The position numbers and the translations under genes were made by a program. The notes below the pieces were generated by a model that did no database searches, was not told where the DNA came from, and was given only the letters and a program-made list of their open reading frames with translations. Shown here piece after piece: positions 6,481 through 6,719 of a stretch of DNA of 6,719 nt. Position 1 is the stretch's first letter; each line of letters starts with the position of its first letter. The DNA is from Oscillospiraceae bacterium (GTDB lineage Bacteria; Bacillota; Clostridia; Oscillospirales; Ruminococcaceae): NCBI GenBank assembly GCA_017440425.1, contig JAFSHJ010000254.1:1-6719 (forward strand). The letters are read 5' to 3'.

Positions 6481-6719
6481 ATGTTTGATATGAGTTTTTT
6501 CAGTCTTGAAGGCAAAAAGCAATCGTAACCGGCGGTGCGCAGGGTCTTTGCTACGGCATTGCAGACGCACTCCACACCGCAGGCGCAGAGGTTGCTCTTC
6601 TCGACATCTCTGACAAGGTGGTTGATTCCGCTGCAGAGCTTGGCAAGACCGGCGCTCCCGTTCACGCAGTTAAGGGTGACCTGAGAGACCTCGACAGCCT
6701 CAAAGCTGCCTACGCAGAA
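6481..6719 (+). pseudogene. SDR family oxidoreductase, frameshifted and 3' partial
   Basis: The ATG at 6481 begins MFDMSFFSLEGKK, the usual lead-in of a classical SDR oxidoreductase, but the frame stops at TAA 6526-6528 after 15 codons. From 6519 the next frame continues AIVTGGAQGLCYGIADALH and stays open to the window edge. Reading GKK then AIVTGG restores a normal SDR start, so one base is missing in or next to the A-run at 6514-6518 (a six-A run, or AAG-GCA, would fix it). The second frame has a TGA at 6507-6509 and no start codon before the cofactor motif, so it is not a separate gene. TGGAQGLC is the NAD(P) glycine motif with the usual third Gly replaced by Cys. Asp at the end of the second strand (6603-6605, LLDIS) favours NAD. 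The substrate is unknown; SFFSLEGK resembles the KduD/gluconate dehydrogenase branch. A weak purine-rich site (6463-6472) precedes the ATG. Genuine pseudogene or sequencing error is undecided. Confidence 0.8.

Noticed and set aside
6507..6719. Separate gene in the second SDR frame
   Set aside because: After the TGA at 6507-6509 this frame has no ATG, GTG or TTG before the cofactor-binding motif, so it is better read as the continuation of the frame that starts at 6481.

Overview
The window is a run of arginine biosynthesis genes, all on the + strand: argH (5' end cut off by the window edge), argC, argJ, argB, argD and argF. It is followed by the first ~240 bases of a short-chain dehydrogenase/reductase (SDR) gene that carries an apparent one-base frameshift and runs off the right edge. 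The base composition is moderate, with frequent AGA arginine codons, strong AGGAGG-type ribosome binding sites and TTA, CTA and TCA codons largely avoided. An arginine cluster with argJ and an arginine-sensitive type of acetylglutamate kinase fits a Firmicute, most likely a gut-type clostridium (Oscillospiraceae/Ruminococcaceae-like). That placement is inference from style and gene order; no phylogenetic marker is present.

Layout: 1-1133 argH (partial), 1167-2201 argC, 2217-3440 argJ, 3467-4318 argB, 4344-5528 argD, 5528-6445 argF, 6481-6719 SDR (frameshifted, partial). The spacers between the arg genes are 33 bases or less, and argD and argF overlap by one base (TAATG). I see no convincing promoter or terminator inside the run, so it reads as one operon whose promoter lies upstream of the window. 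The longest gene-free stretch is the 35-base argF-SDR spacer.

How the genes work together: ArgB phosphorylates N-acetylglutamate, ArgC reduces the acyl phosphate to the semialdehyde and ArgD transaminates it to N-acetylornithine. ArgJ moves the acetyl group back onto glutamate, releasing ornithine and making the pathway acetyl-recycling. ArgF carbamoylates ornithine to citrulline, and ArgH splits argininosuccinate into arginine and fumarate. Argininosuccinate synthase (ArgG), a dedicated acetylglutamate synthase and carbamoyl-phosphate synthase are not in the window; argG may lie just upstream of argH.

The arginine genes look intact and ordinary. The points worth a second look are the frameshift directly before the cofactor-binding motif of the SDR gene, and a small perfect hairpin that holds the argJ stop codon in its loop just ahead of the argB ribosome binding site. 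I found no evidence of a new biological system here.
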